Below, piece by piece: positions 51,201 through 64,000 of a stretch of DNA of 64,000 nucleotides; positions within the stretch are counted from its first letter, which is position 1, and each line of letters opens with the position of its first letter. Source of the DNA: Bathymodiolus brooksi (Eukaryota > Mollusca > Bivalvia > Mytilida > Modiolidae); assembly GCA_963680875.1 (NCBI GenBank), contig OY804590.1, positions 19,778,640 through 19,842,639 on the forward strand, in the 5' to 3' direction. The position numbers and the translations under genes are program-made. The notes under the pieces were generated by a model. That model was not told the origin of the DNA and did not search any database. It saw nothing but the letters and a program-made list of their open reading frames with translations.

Positions 51201-54200
51201 ACCACACTGTAGGAACAGCTCCAAACTCTAATAGAAAAACAACAAATACCACACTGTAGGAACAGCTCCAAACTCTAATAGAAAAAACAACAAATACCAC
51301 ACTGTAGGAACAGCTCCAAACTCCTATAGAAAAACAAAAAATACCATACTGTAGGAACAGCTCCAAACTCTAATAGAAAAACAACAAATCACTGTAGGAA
51401 CAGCTCCAAACTCTAATAGAAAAACAACAAATCACTGTAGGAACAGCTCCAAACTCCAATAGAAAAACAACAAATACCACACTGTCAGAACAGCTCCAAA
51501 CTCTAATAGAAAAACAACAAATACCACACTGTAGGAACAGCTCCAAATTTTAATAGAAAAACAACAAATACCACACTGTAGGAACAGCTCCAAACTCTAA
51601 TAGAAAAACAACAAATACCACACTGTAGGAACAGCTCAAATTCTACCAGAAAAACAACAAATACCACACTGTAGGAACAGCCCCAAACTCTAATAGAAAA
51701 ACAACAAATACCACACTGTAGGAACAGCTCCAAACTCCAATAGGAAAACATCAAATACCGCACTGTAGGAACAGCTCCAAACTCTAATAGAAAAACAAAA
51801 AATACCACACTGTAGGAACAGCTCCAAACTCTAATAGAAAAACAACAAATACCACACTGTCGGAAGAGCTCCAAACTTTAATAGAAAAACAAAAAATATC
51901 ACACTGTAGGAACAGCTCCAAACTCTAATAGAAAAACAACAAATACCACGCTGTCGGAACAGCTCCAAACTTTAATAGAAAAACAAAAATACCACACTGT
52001 AGGAACAGCTCCAAACTCTAATAGAAAAACAACAAATACCACACTGTAGGAACAGCTCCAAACTCTAATAGAAAAACAACAAATACCACACTGTCGGAAC
52101 AGCTCCAAACTCTAATAGAAAAACAACAAATACCACACTGTAGGAACAGCTCCAAATTTTAATAGAAAAACAACAAATACCACACTGTAGGAACAGCTAC
52201 AAACTCTAATAGAAAAACAAAAATACCACACTGTAGGAACAGCTCAAATTCTACCAGAAAAACAACAAATACCACACTATAGGAACAGCTCCAAACTCCA
52301 ATAGAAAAACAACAAATACCACACTGTAGGCACAGCTCCAAACTCCAATAGGAAAACAACAAATACCACACTGTAGGAACAGCTCCAAACTCTAATAGAA
52401 AAACAACAAATACCACACTGTAGGAACAGCTCCAAACTCCAATAGAAAAACCACAAATACCACACTGTAGGAACAACTCCAAACTCTAATAGAAAAACAA
52501 CAAATACCACACTGTAGGAACAGCTCAAACTCTACCAGAAAAACAACAAATACCACACTGTATGAACAGCTCCAAACTCTAACAGAAAAACAAAAAATAC
52601 CACACTGTAGGAACAGCTCCAAACTCTAATAGACAAACAACAAATATCACACTGTAGGAACAGCTCCAAGCCCTAATAAAAAAACAAAAAATACCACACT
52701 GTCGGAATACCTCCAAACTCCAATAGAAAAGCAAAAAATACCACACTGTAGGAACAGATCCAAAATCTAACAGAAAAACAACAAATACCACACTGTAGGA
52801 ACAGCTCCAAACTCTAATAAAAAAACAAAAAATACCACACTGTAGGAACAGCTCCAAACTCCAATAGAAAAACAACAAATACCACGCTGTCGGTACAGCT
52901 CCAAACTCCAATAGAAAAACAACAAATACCACACTGTAGGAACAGCTCCAAACTTTAATAGAAAAACAAAAATAACACACTGTAGGAACAGCTCCAAACT
53001 CTAATAGAAAAACAAAAAAATACCACACTGTAGGAACAGCTTCAAACTCCAATAGGAAAACAACAAATACCACATTGTAGGAACAGCTCCAAACTCTAAT
53101 AGAAAAACCAAAAATACCACACTGTAGGAACAGCTCCAAACTCTAATAGAAAAACAAAAATTAACACACTGTAGGAACAGCTCCAAACTCTAATAGAAAA
53201 ACAACAAATACCACACTGTAGGAACAGCTCCAAACTCTAAAAAAAAAAAAAAAAAATACCATACTGTAAGAGCTGCTCCAAATTCTAATTGAAAAACAAC
53301 AAATATCACACTGTAGGAACAGCTCCAAACTGTAATAGAAAAACAACAAATATCACACTGTAGGAACAGCTCCAAACTCCAATAGAAAAGCAAAAAATAC
53401 CACACTGTAGGAACAGATCCAAAATCTAACAGAAAAACAACAAATACCACACTGTAGGAACAGCTCCAAACTCTAATAAAAAAACAAAAAATACCACACT
53501 GTAGGAACAGCTCCAAACTCTAATAGAAAAACAACAAATACCACATTGTAGGAACAGCTCCAAAGTCTAACAGAAAAACAACAAATACCACACTGTAGGA
53601 ACTGCTCCAAACTCTAATAGAAAAACAACAAATCACTGTAGGAACAGCTCCAAACTCTAATAGAAAAACAACAAATCACTGTAGGAACAGCTCCAAACTC
53701 CTATAGAAAAATAACAAATACCACACTGTAGGAACAGCTCCAAACTCCAATAGAAAAACAACAAATACCACACTGTCAGAACAGCTCCAAACTCTAATAG
53801 AAAAACAACAAATACCACACTGTAGGAACAGCTCCAAGTTTTAATAGAAAAACAACAAATACCACACTGTAGGAACAGCTCCAAACTCTAATAGAAAAAC
53901 AACAAATACCACACTGTAGGAACAGCTCCAAACTCCAATAGGAAAACATCAAATACCGCACTGTAGGAACAGCTCCAAACTCTAATAGAAAAACAAAAAA
54001 TACCACACTGTAGGAACAGCTCCAAACTCTAATAGAAAAACAACAAATACCACACTGTCGGAAGAGCTCCAAACTTTAATAGAAAAACAAAAAATACCAC
54101 ACTGTAGGAACAGATCCAAAATCCAACAGAAAAACAACAAATACCACACTGTAGGAACAGCTCCAAACTCCATTAGAAAAACAACAAATACCACGCTGTC

Positions 54201-54316
54201 GGTACAGCTCCAAACTCCAATAGAAAAACAACAAATACCACACTGTAGGAACAGCTCCAAACTTTAATAGAAAAACAAAAATAACACACTGTAGGAACAG
54301 CTCCAAACTCTAATAG
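48250..54316. repeat. 3,176-bp near-identical duplication in the 47-bp satellite
   Basis: About 2.9 kb (48250-51140) is repeated at 51426-54316 with a 3,176-bp offset. A unit whose centre has become an uninterrupted run of about 18 A (50063 and 53239) is present in both copies, as are GGAATACCTCC and GGAAGAGCTCC units. By eye I noticed only isolated single-base differences (for example AAAATCAAAA near 49412 against AAAACAAAA near 52588). A third partial copy starts near 54800. The identity points to a very recent event or an assembly duplication. Confidence 0.85.
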
Positions 54317-57300
54317 AAAAACAAAAAAATACCACACTGTAGGAACAGCTTCAAACTCCAATAGGAAAACAACAAATACCACATTGTAGGAACAGCTCCA
54401 AACTCTAATAGAAAAACCAAAAATACCACACTGTAGGAACAGCTCCAAACTCTAATAGAAAAACAAAATTAACACACTGTAGGAACAGCTCCAAACTCTA
54501 ATAAAAAAACAAAAAATACCATACTGTAAGAGCTGCTCCAAATTCTAATTGAAAAACAACAAATATCACACCGTAGGAACAGCTCCAAACTGTAATAGAA
54601 AAACAACAAATATCACACTGTAGGAACAGCTCCAAACTCTAATAGAAAAACAACAAATACCACATTGTAGTAACAGCTCCAAAGTCTAACAGAAAAACAA
54701 CAAATACCACACTATAGGAACTGCTCCAAACTCTAATAGAAAAACAACAAATCACTGTAGGAACAGCTCCAAACTCTAATAAAAAAACAACAAATCACTG
54801 TAGGAACAGCTCCAAACTCCTATAGAAAAATAACAAATACCACACTGTAGGAACAGCTCCAAACTCCAATAGAAAAACAACAAATACCACACTGTCAGAA
54901 CAGCTCCAAACTCTAATAGAAAAACAACAAATACCACACTGTAGGAACAGCTCCAAATTTTAATAGAAAAACAACAAATACCACACTGTAGGAACAGCTC
55001 CAAACTCTAATAGAAAAACAACAAATACCACACTGTAGGAACAGCTCAAATTCTACCAGAAAAACAACAAATACCACACTGTAGGAACAGCCCCAAACTC
55101 TAATAGAAAAACAACAAATACCACACTGGAGGAACAGCTCCAAACTCCAATAGGAAAACATCAAATACCGCACTGTAGGAACAGCTCCAAACTCTAATAG
55201 AAAAACAAAAAATACCACACTGTAGGAACAGCTCCAAACTCTAATAGAAAAACAACAAATACCACACTGTCGGAAGAGCTCCAAACTTTAATAGAAAAAC
55301 AAAAAATATCACACTGTAGGAACAGCTCCAAACTCTAATAGAAAAACAACAAATACCACGCTCTCGGAACAGCTGCAAACTTTAATAGAAAAACAAAAAT
55401 ACCACACTGTAGGAACAGCTCCAAACTCTAATAGACAAACAACAAATACCACACTGTAGGAACAGCTCCAAACTCTAATAGAAAAACAACAAATACCACA
55501 CTGTAGGAACAGCTCCAAACTCTAATAGAAAAACAACAAATACCACACTGTAGGAACAGCTCCAAATTCTAATAGAAAAACAACAAATACCACACTGTAG
55601 GAACAGCTACAAACTCTAATAGAAAAACAAAAATACAACACTGTAGGAACAGCTCCAAGCCCTAATAAAAAAACAAAAAATACCACACTGTCGGAATACC
55701 TCCAAACTCCAATAGAAAAGCAAAAAATACCACACTGTAGGAACAGCTCCAAACTCCAATAGAAAAACAACAAATACCACGCTGTCGGTACAGCTCCAAA
55801 CTCCAATAGAAAAACAACAAATACCACACTGTAGGAACAGCTCCAAACTTTAATAGAAAAACAAAAATAACACACTGTAGGAACAGCTCCAAACTCTAAT
55901 AGAAAAACAAAAAAATACCACACTGTAGGAACAGCTTCAAACTCCAATAGGAAAACAACAAATACCACATTGTAGGAACAGCTCCAAACTCTAATAAAAA
56001 AAACAAAAATACCACACTGTAGGAACAGCTCCAAACTCTAATAGAAAAACAAAAATTAACACACTGTAGGAACAGCTCCAAGCTCTAATAGAAAAACAAC
56101 AAATACCACACTGTAGGAACAGCTCCAAACTCTAATAAAAAAACAAAAAATACCACACTGTAGGAACAGCTCCAAACTCTAATAGAAAAACAAAAATTAA
56201 CACACTGTAGGAACAGCTCCAAGCTCTAATAGAAAAACAACAAATACCACACTGTAGGAACAGCTCCAAACTCTAATAAAAAAACAAAAAATACCATACT
56301 GTAAGAGCTGCTCCAAATTCTAATTGAAAAACAACAAATATCACACTGTAGGAACAGCTCCAAACTGTAATAGAAAAACAACAAATATCACACTGTAGGA
56401 ACAGCTCCAAACTCTAATAGAAAAACAAAAAAATACCACACTGTAGGAACAGCTTCAAACTCCAATAGGAAAACAACAAATACCACATTGTAGGAACAGC
56501 TCCAAACTCTAATAAAAAAAACAAAAATACCACACTGTAGGAACAGCTCCAAACTCTAATAGAAAAACAAAAATTAACACACTGTAGGAACAGCTCCAAG
56601 CTCTAATAGAAAAACAACAAATACCACACTGTAGGAACAGCTCCAAACTCTAATAAAAAAACAAAAAATACCATACTGTAAGAGCTGCTCCAAATTCTAA
56701 TTGAAAAACAACAAATATCACACTGTAGGAACAGCTCCAAACTGTAATAGAAAAACAACAAATATCACACTGTAGGAACAGCTCCAAACTCTAATAGAAA
56801 AACAACAAATACCACACTGTAGGAACAGCTCCAAACTCTAATAGAAAAACAACAAATACCACATTGTAGGAACAGCTCCAAAGTCTAACAGAAAAACAAC
56901 AAATACCACACTGTAGGAACTGCTCTAAACTCTAATAGAAAAACAGCAAATACCACACTGTCGGAAGAGCTCCAAACTTTAATTGAAAAACAAAAAATAC
57001 CACACTGTAGGAACAGCTCCAAACTTTAATAGAAAAACAAAAAATACTATACTGTAGGAGCTGCTCCAAACTCTAATTGAAAAACAACAAATACCACGCT
57101 GTAGGAACAGCTCCAAACTTTAATAGAAAAACAACAAATACCACACTGTAGGAACAGCTCAAATTCTAATAGAAAAACAAAAAATACCACACTGTAGGAA
57201 CAGCTCCAAACTCTAATAGAAAAACAAAAAATACCACACTGTAGGAACAGCTCCAAACTCTAATAGAAAAACAACAAATATCACACTGTAGGAACAGCTC

Positions 57301-60300
57301 CAAACTCAAATAGACAAACAACAAATATCACACTGTAGGAACAGCTCCAAACTCTAATAGACAAACAACAAATATCACACTGTAGGTACAGCTCCAAACT
57401 CTAATAGAAAAACAAAAAATACCACACTGTAGGAACAGCTCCAAACTCTAATAGAAAAACAACAAATATATCACTGTAGGTACAGCTCCAAACTCTAATA
57501 GAAAAACAACAAATATCACACTGTAGGAACAGCTCCAAACTTTAATAGAAAATCAAAAATAACACACTGTAGGAACAGCTCCAAACTCTAATAGAAAAAC
57601 AAAAAAATACCACACTGTAGGAACAGCTTCAAATTCCAATAGGAAAACAACAAATACCACATTGTAGGAACAGCTCCAAACTCTAATAGAAAAACCAAAG
57701 ATACCACACTGTAGGAACTGCTCCAAACTCTAATAGAAAAACAACAAATACCACACTGTAGGAACAGCTCCAAACTCTAATAGAAAAACAACAAATACCA
57801 CACTGTAGGAACAGCTCCAAACTCTAATAAAAAAACAAAAAATACCATACTGTAGGAGCTGCTCCAAATTCTATTTGAAAAACAACAAATATCACACTGT
57901 AGGAACAGCTCCAAACTCTAATAGAAAAACAACAAATACCACACTGTAGGAACAGCTCCAAACTCTAATAGAAAAACAACAAATACCACATTGTAGGAAC
58001 AGCTCCAAAGTCTAACAGAAAAACAACAAATACCACACTGTAGGAACTGCTCCAAACTCTAATAGAAAAACAACAAATACCACACTGTCGGAAGAGCTCC
58101 AAACTCTAAATGAAAAACAAAAAATACCACACTGTAGGAACAGCTCCAAACTTTAATAGAAAAACAAAAAATACCATACTGTAGGAGCTGCTCCAAACTC
58201 TAACAGAAAAACAACAAATACCACAATGTAGGAACAGCTCCAAACTCTAATGAAAAAACAACAAATACCACACTGTAGGAACAGCTCCAAACTCTAATAG
58301 AAAAACAAAAAATACCACACTGTAGGAACAGCTCCAAACTTTAATAGAAAAACAAAATATATCACACTGTAGGAACAGCTCCAAACTCTAATAGAAAAAC
58401 AAAAAAATACCTCACTGTAGGAACAGCTCCAAACTCTAATAAAAAAACAAAAAATAACATACTGTAGGAGCTGCTCCAAATTCTAATTGAAAAACAACAA
58501 ATATCACACTGTAGGAACAGCTCCAAACTCTAATAGAAAAACAACAAATACCACACTGTAGGAACACCTCCAAACTCTAATAGAAAAACAAAAAATACCA
58601 CACTGTAGGAACAGCTCCAAACTCTAATAGAAAAACAACAAATACCACACTGTAGGAACAGCTCCAAACTCTAATAGAAAAACAAAAAATACCACACTGT
58701 AGGAACAGCTCCAAACTCTATTAGAAAAATAAAAAATACCACACTGGAGGAACAGCTCCAAACTCTAATAGAAAAACAAAAAATACCACACTGTAGGAAC
58801 AGCTCCAAACTCTAATAGAAAAACAAAAAATACCACACTGTAGGAACAGCTCCAAACTTTAATAGAAAAACAAAATATATCACACTGTAGGAACAGCTCC
58901 AAACTCTAATTGAAAAACAACAAATATCACACTGTAGGAACAGCTCCAAACTCTAATAAAAAAACAAAAAATACCACACTGTAAGAACAGCTCCAAACTC
59001 TATTAGAAAAATAAAAAATACCACACTGTAGGAACAGCTCCAAACTCTAATAGAAAAACAACAAATACCACACTGTAGGAACAGCTCCAAACTCTAATAG
59101 AAAAACAAAAAATACCACACTGTAGGAACAGCTCCAAACTCTATTAGAAAAATAAAAAATACCACACTGTAGGAACAGCTCCAAACTCTAATAGAAAAAC
59201 AACAAATACCACAATGTAGGAACAGCTCCAAACTCTAATAGAAAAACAAAAAATACCACACTGTAGGAACAGCTCCAAACTTTAATAGAAAAACAAAAAA
59301 TATCACACTGTAGGAACAGCTCCAAACTCTAATAGAAAAACAAAAAATACCATACTGTAGGAACAGCTCCAAACTCTAATAAAAAAACAACAAATCACTG
59401 TAGGAACAGCTCCAAACTCTAATAGAAAAATAAAAAATACCACACTGTAGGAACAGCTCCAAACTCTAATAGAAAAATAAAAAATACCACAATGTAGGAA
59501 CTGCTCCAAACTCTAATAGAAAAATAAAAAATACCACACTGTAGGAACAGCTCCAAACTCTAATAGAAAAACAACAAATACCACACTGTAGGAACAGCTC
59601 CAAACTCTAATAGAAAAAACAACAAATACCACACTGTAGGAACAGCTCCAAACTCCTATAGAAAAACAACAAATACCATACTGTAGGAACAGCTCCAAAT
59701 TCCAATAGAAAAACAACAAATACCACACTGTCAGAACAGCTCCAAACGCTAATAGAAAAACAACAAATACCACACTGTAGGAACAGCTCCAAATTTTAAT
59801 AGAAAAACAACAAATACCACAATGTAGGAACAGCTCCAAACTCTAATAGAAAAACAACAAATACCACACTGTAGGAACAGCTCAAATTCTACCAGAAAAA
59901 CAACAAATACCACACTGTAGGAACAGCCCCAAACTCTAATAGAAAAACAACAAATACCACACTGTAGGAACAGCTCCAAACTCCAATAGGAAAATATCAA
60001 ATACCGCACTGTAGGAACAGCTCCAAACTCTAATAGAAAAACAAAAAATACCACACTGTAGGAACAGCTCCAAACTCTAATAGAAAAACAACAAATACCA
60101 CACTGTCGGAAGAGCTCCAAACTTTAATAGAAAAACAAAAAATATCACACTGTAGGAACAGCTCCAAACTCTAATAGAAAAACAACAAATACCACGCTGT
60201 CAGAACAGCTCCAAACTTTAATAGAAAAACAACAATACCACACTGTAGGAACAGCTCCAAACTCTAATAGAAAAACAACAAATACCACACTGTAGGAACA

Positions 60301-63300
60301 GCTCCAAACTCTAATAGAAAAAAAACAAATACCACACTGTAGGAACAGCTCCAAACTCTAATAGAAAAACAACAAATACCACACTGTAGGAACAGCTCCA
60401 AACTCCAATAGAAAAACAACAAATACCATACTGTAGGAACAGCTCCAAACTCCAATAGAAAAACAACAAACACCACACTGTCGGAACAGCTCCAAACTCT
60501 AATAGAAAAACAACAAATACCACACTGTAGGAACAGCTCCAAATTCTAATAGAAAAACAACAAATACCACACTGTAGGAACAGCTACAAACTCTAATAGA
60601 AAACCAAAATATACCACACTGTAGGAACAGCTCAAATTCTACCAGAAAAACAACAAATACCACACTGTAGGAACAGCTCCAAACTCCAATAGAAAAACAA
60701 CAAATACCACACTGTAGGCACAGCTCCAAACTCCAACAGGAAAACAACAAATACCGCACTGTAGGAACAGCTCCAAACTCTAATAGAAAAACAAAAAATA
60801 CCACACTGTAAGAACAGCTCCAAACTCCAATAGAAAAACAACAAATACCACACTGTAGGAACAGCTCCAAACTCTAATAGAAAAACAACAAATACCACAC
60901 TGTAGGAACAGCTCAAACTCTACCAGAAAAACAACAAATACCACACTGTAGGAACAGCTCCAAACTCTAACAGAAAAAAAAAATTACCACACTGTAGGAA
61001 CTGCTCCAAACTCTAATAGAAAAACAAAAAATACCACACTGTAGGAACAGCTCCTAACTCTAATAGACAAACAACAAATATCACACTGTAGGTACAGCTC
61101 CAAACTCTAATAGAAAAACAACAAATATCACACTGTAGGAACAGCTCCAAACTCTAATAGACAAACAACAAATATCACACTGTAGGAACAGCTCCAAACT
61201 CTAATAGACAAACAACAAATATCACACTGTAGGAACAGCTCCAAACCCTAATAAAAAAACAAAAAATACCACACTGTCGGAACAGCTCCAAACTCTAATA
61301 GAAAAACAAAAAATACCACACTGTAGGAACAGCTCCAAAATCTAACAGAAAAACAACAAATATCACACTGTAGGAACAGCTCCAAACTCCAATAGAAAAA
61401 CAACAAATACCACGCTGTCGGTACAGCTCCAAACTCTAATAGAAAAACCAAAAATACCACACTGTAGGAATAGCTCCAAACTCTAATAGAAAAACAACAA
61501 ATACAACACTGTAGGAACAGCTCCAAACTCTAATAGAAAAACAACAAATACCACACTGTAGGAACAGCTCCAAACTCTAATAAAAAACCAAAAAATACCA
61601 TACTGTAGGAGCTGCTCCAAATTCTAATTGAAAAACAACAAATATCACACTGTAGGAACAGCTCCAAACTCTAATATAAAAACAACAAATACCACACTGT
61701 AGGAACACCTCCAAACTCTAATAGAAAAACAACAAATACCACACTGTAGGAACAGCTCCAAACTCTAATAGAAAAACAAAAAATACCACACTGTAGGAAC
61801 ACCTCCAAACTTTAATAGAAAAACAAAATATATCACACTGTAGGAACAGCTCCAAACTCTAATTGAAAAACAACAAATATCACACTGTAGGAACAGCTCC
61901 AAACTCTAATAAAAAAATAAAAAATACCACACTGTAGGAACAGCTCCAAACTCTAATAGAAAAACAACAAATACCACACTGTAGGATCAGCTCCAAACTC
62001 TAATAGAAAAACAAAAAATACCACACTGTAGGAACAGCTCCAAACTCTAATAGAAAAACAACAAATACCACACTGTAGGAACAGCTCCAAATTCTAATAG
62101 AAAAACAAAAAATACCACACTGTAGGAACAGCTCCAAACTCTATTAGAAAAATAAAAAATACCACACTGTAGGAACAGCTCCAAACTCTAATAGAAAAAC
62201 AACAAATACCACACTGTAGGAACAGCTCCAAACTCTAATAGAAAAACAAAAAATACAACAATGTAGGAACAGCTCCAAACTTTAATAGAAAAACAAAAAA
62301 TATCACACTGTAGGAACAGCTCCAAACTCCTATAGAAAAACAACAAATAACATACTGTAGGAACAGCTCCAAACTCCAATATAAAAACAACAAATACCAC
62401 ACTGTCAGAAAAGCTCCAAACTCTAATAGAAAAACAACAAATACCACACTGTAGGAACAGCTCCAAATTTTAATAGAAAAACAACAAATACCACACTGTA
62501 GGAACAGCTCCAAACTCTAATAGAAAAACAACAAATACCACACTGTAGGAACAGCTCAAATTCTAATAAAAAAACAAAAAATACCATACTGTAGGAGCTG
62601 CTCCAAATTCTAATTGAAAAACAACAAATATCACACTGTAGGAACAGCTCCAAACTCTAATAGAAAAACAACAAATACCACACTGTAGGAACACCTCCAA
62701 ACTCTAATAGAAAAACAAAAAATACCACACTGTAGGAACAGCTCCAAACTCTAATAGAAAAACAACAAATACCACACTGTAGGAACAGCTCCAAACTTTA
62801 ATAGAAAAACAAAAAATACCACACTGTAGGAACAGCTCCAAACTATAATAGAAAAACAAAATATATCACACTGTAGGAACAGCTCCAAACTCTAATTGAA
62901 AAACAACAAATATCACACTGTAGGAACAGCTCCAAACTCTAATAGAAAAATAAAAAATACCACACTGTAGGAACAGCTCCAAACTCTAATAGAAAAACAA
63001 CAAATACCACACTGTAGGAACAGCTCCAAACTCTAATAGAAAAACAAAAAATACCACACTGTAGGAACAGCTCCAAACTCTAATAGAAAAACAACAAATA
63101 CCACACTGTAGGAACAGCTCCAAATTCTAATAGAAAAACAAAAAATACCACACTGTAGGAACAGCTCCAAACTCTATTAGAAAAATAAAAAATACCACAC
63201 TGTAGGAACAGCTCCAAACTCTAATAGAAAAACAAAAAATACCACACTGTAGGAACAGCTCCAAACTTTAATAGAAAAACAAAATATATCACACTGTAGG

Positions 63301-64000
63301 AACAGCTCCAAACTCCTATAGAAAAACAACAAATAACATACTGTAGGAACAGCTCCAAACTCCAATAGAAAAGCAACAAATACCACACTGTCAGAACAGC
63401 TCCAAACTCTAATAGAAAAACAACAAATACCACACTGTAGGAACAGCTCCAAATTTTAATAGAAAAACAACAAATACCACACTGTAGGAACAGCTCCAAA
63501 CTCTAATAGAAAAACAACAAATACCAAACTGTAGGAACAGCTCAAATTCTACCAGAAAAACAACAAATACCACACTGTAGGAACAGCCCCAAACTCTAAT
63601 AGAAAAACAACAAATACCACACTGTAGGAACAGCTCCAAACTCCAATAGGAAAACATCAAATACCACACTGTAGGAACAGCTCCAAACTCTAATAGAAAA
63701 ACAAAAAATACCACACTGTAGGAACAGCTCCAAACTCTAATAGAAAAACAACAAATACCACACTGTCGGAAGAGCTCCAAACTTTAATAGAAAAACAAAA
63801 AATATCACACTGTAGGAACAGCTCCAAACTCTAATAGAAAAACAACAAATACCACGCTGTCGAAACAGTTCCAAACTTTAAAAGAAAAACAAAAATACCA
63901 TACTGTAGGAACAGCTCCAAACTCTAATAGAAAAACAACAAATACCACACTGTAGGAACAGCTCCAAACTCTAATAGAAAAACAACAAATACCACACTGT

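Larger units (their letters stand above)
33350..64000. repeat. 47-bp satellite array, about 650 units
   Basis: Unit CAAACTCTAATAGAAAAACA followed by ACAAATACCACACTGTAGGA and ACAGCTC. It runs off the right window edge. Main variants: AACAAAAAAT for AACAACAAAT, AATAAAAAAT, GGAACTGCTC for GGAACAGCTC, AGCTCAAA (one base pair short), CTGTCGGAA, and a shortened unit with AACAAATCACTG. Since 47 is not a multiple of three, the minus strand gives many 60-190-codon frames rich in WSCSYSVVF-like words, phase-shifted at each unit. They are array shadows, not genes. The block order of variants reveals multi-kilobase duplications. Confidence 0.98.

Noticed and set aside
33350..64000. Dozens of 60-190-codon minus-strand open frames with WSCSYSVVF-like words
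   Set aside because: They are phase-shifted readings of the 47-bp satellite, overlap each other heavily, and start and stop wherever a unit variant allows.
1..64000. Telomeric repeats
   Set aside because: No TTAGGG or CCCTAA tandem run was found; CCCTAAGG in the 57-bp unit is isolated within each unit.

Overview
This is eukaryotic nuclear DNA: AT-rich, almost without genes, and built mostly of tandem repeats. Dispersed elements between the arrays (tRNA-derived SINEs with a TCTCCGGGTA / CCTCCACCA body, a hAT-like MITE, and other repeats that I recognise from memory as common in mussel and other bivalve sequence) point to a marine bivalve, most likely a Mytilus-like mussel. That assignment rests on recognition and was not searched.

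Layout. 1-18954 is a 35-bp satellite that enters from the left edge, with higher-order repeats of about 665, 2,064 and 3,255 bp. 18955-21027 is a spacer holding pieces of one dispersed repeat (called D1 here) and a hAT-like MITE. 21028-23817 is a 57-bp minisatellite of 49 units. 23904-24137 is a 39-bp minisatellite of 6 units. 24138-26170 holds a second dispersed repeat (D2), a D1 copy and a reverse-strand SINE. 26171-27413 is a 29-bp minisatellite of about 43 units. 28088-29140 is another 39-bp minisatellite of 27 units. 29141-33349 holds several D1 copies, a 118-bp-arm foldback, a degraded repeat, a Crypton-like recombinase pseudogene, a 66-bp-arm palindrome and a forward SINE. 33350-64000 is a 47-bp satellite of roughly 650 units that runs off the right edge, with internal duplications of about 511, 701, 2,801 and 3,176 bp. 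The six arrays make up about 86% of the window.

Main observation. At least three arrays (35, 57 and 39 bp), and possibly the 47-bp one, seem to have grown from different short segments of the same dispersed repeat D1. The array edges run directly into D1 sequence, and the monomers align to D1 copies elsewhere in the window. The 35-bp monomer matches one D1 copy at about 31 of 35 positions. A single element family thus appears to be a recurrent seed of unrelated-looking satellites.

There is no convincing intact protein-coding gene. The only recognisable coding sequence is the broken Crypton/DUF3504-type gene at 32015-32597. The long open frames inside the arrays follow from unit lengths divisible by three (57 and 39 bp) or from array periodicity.
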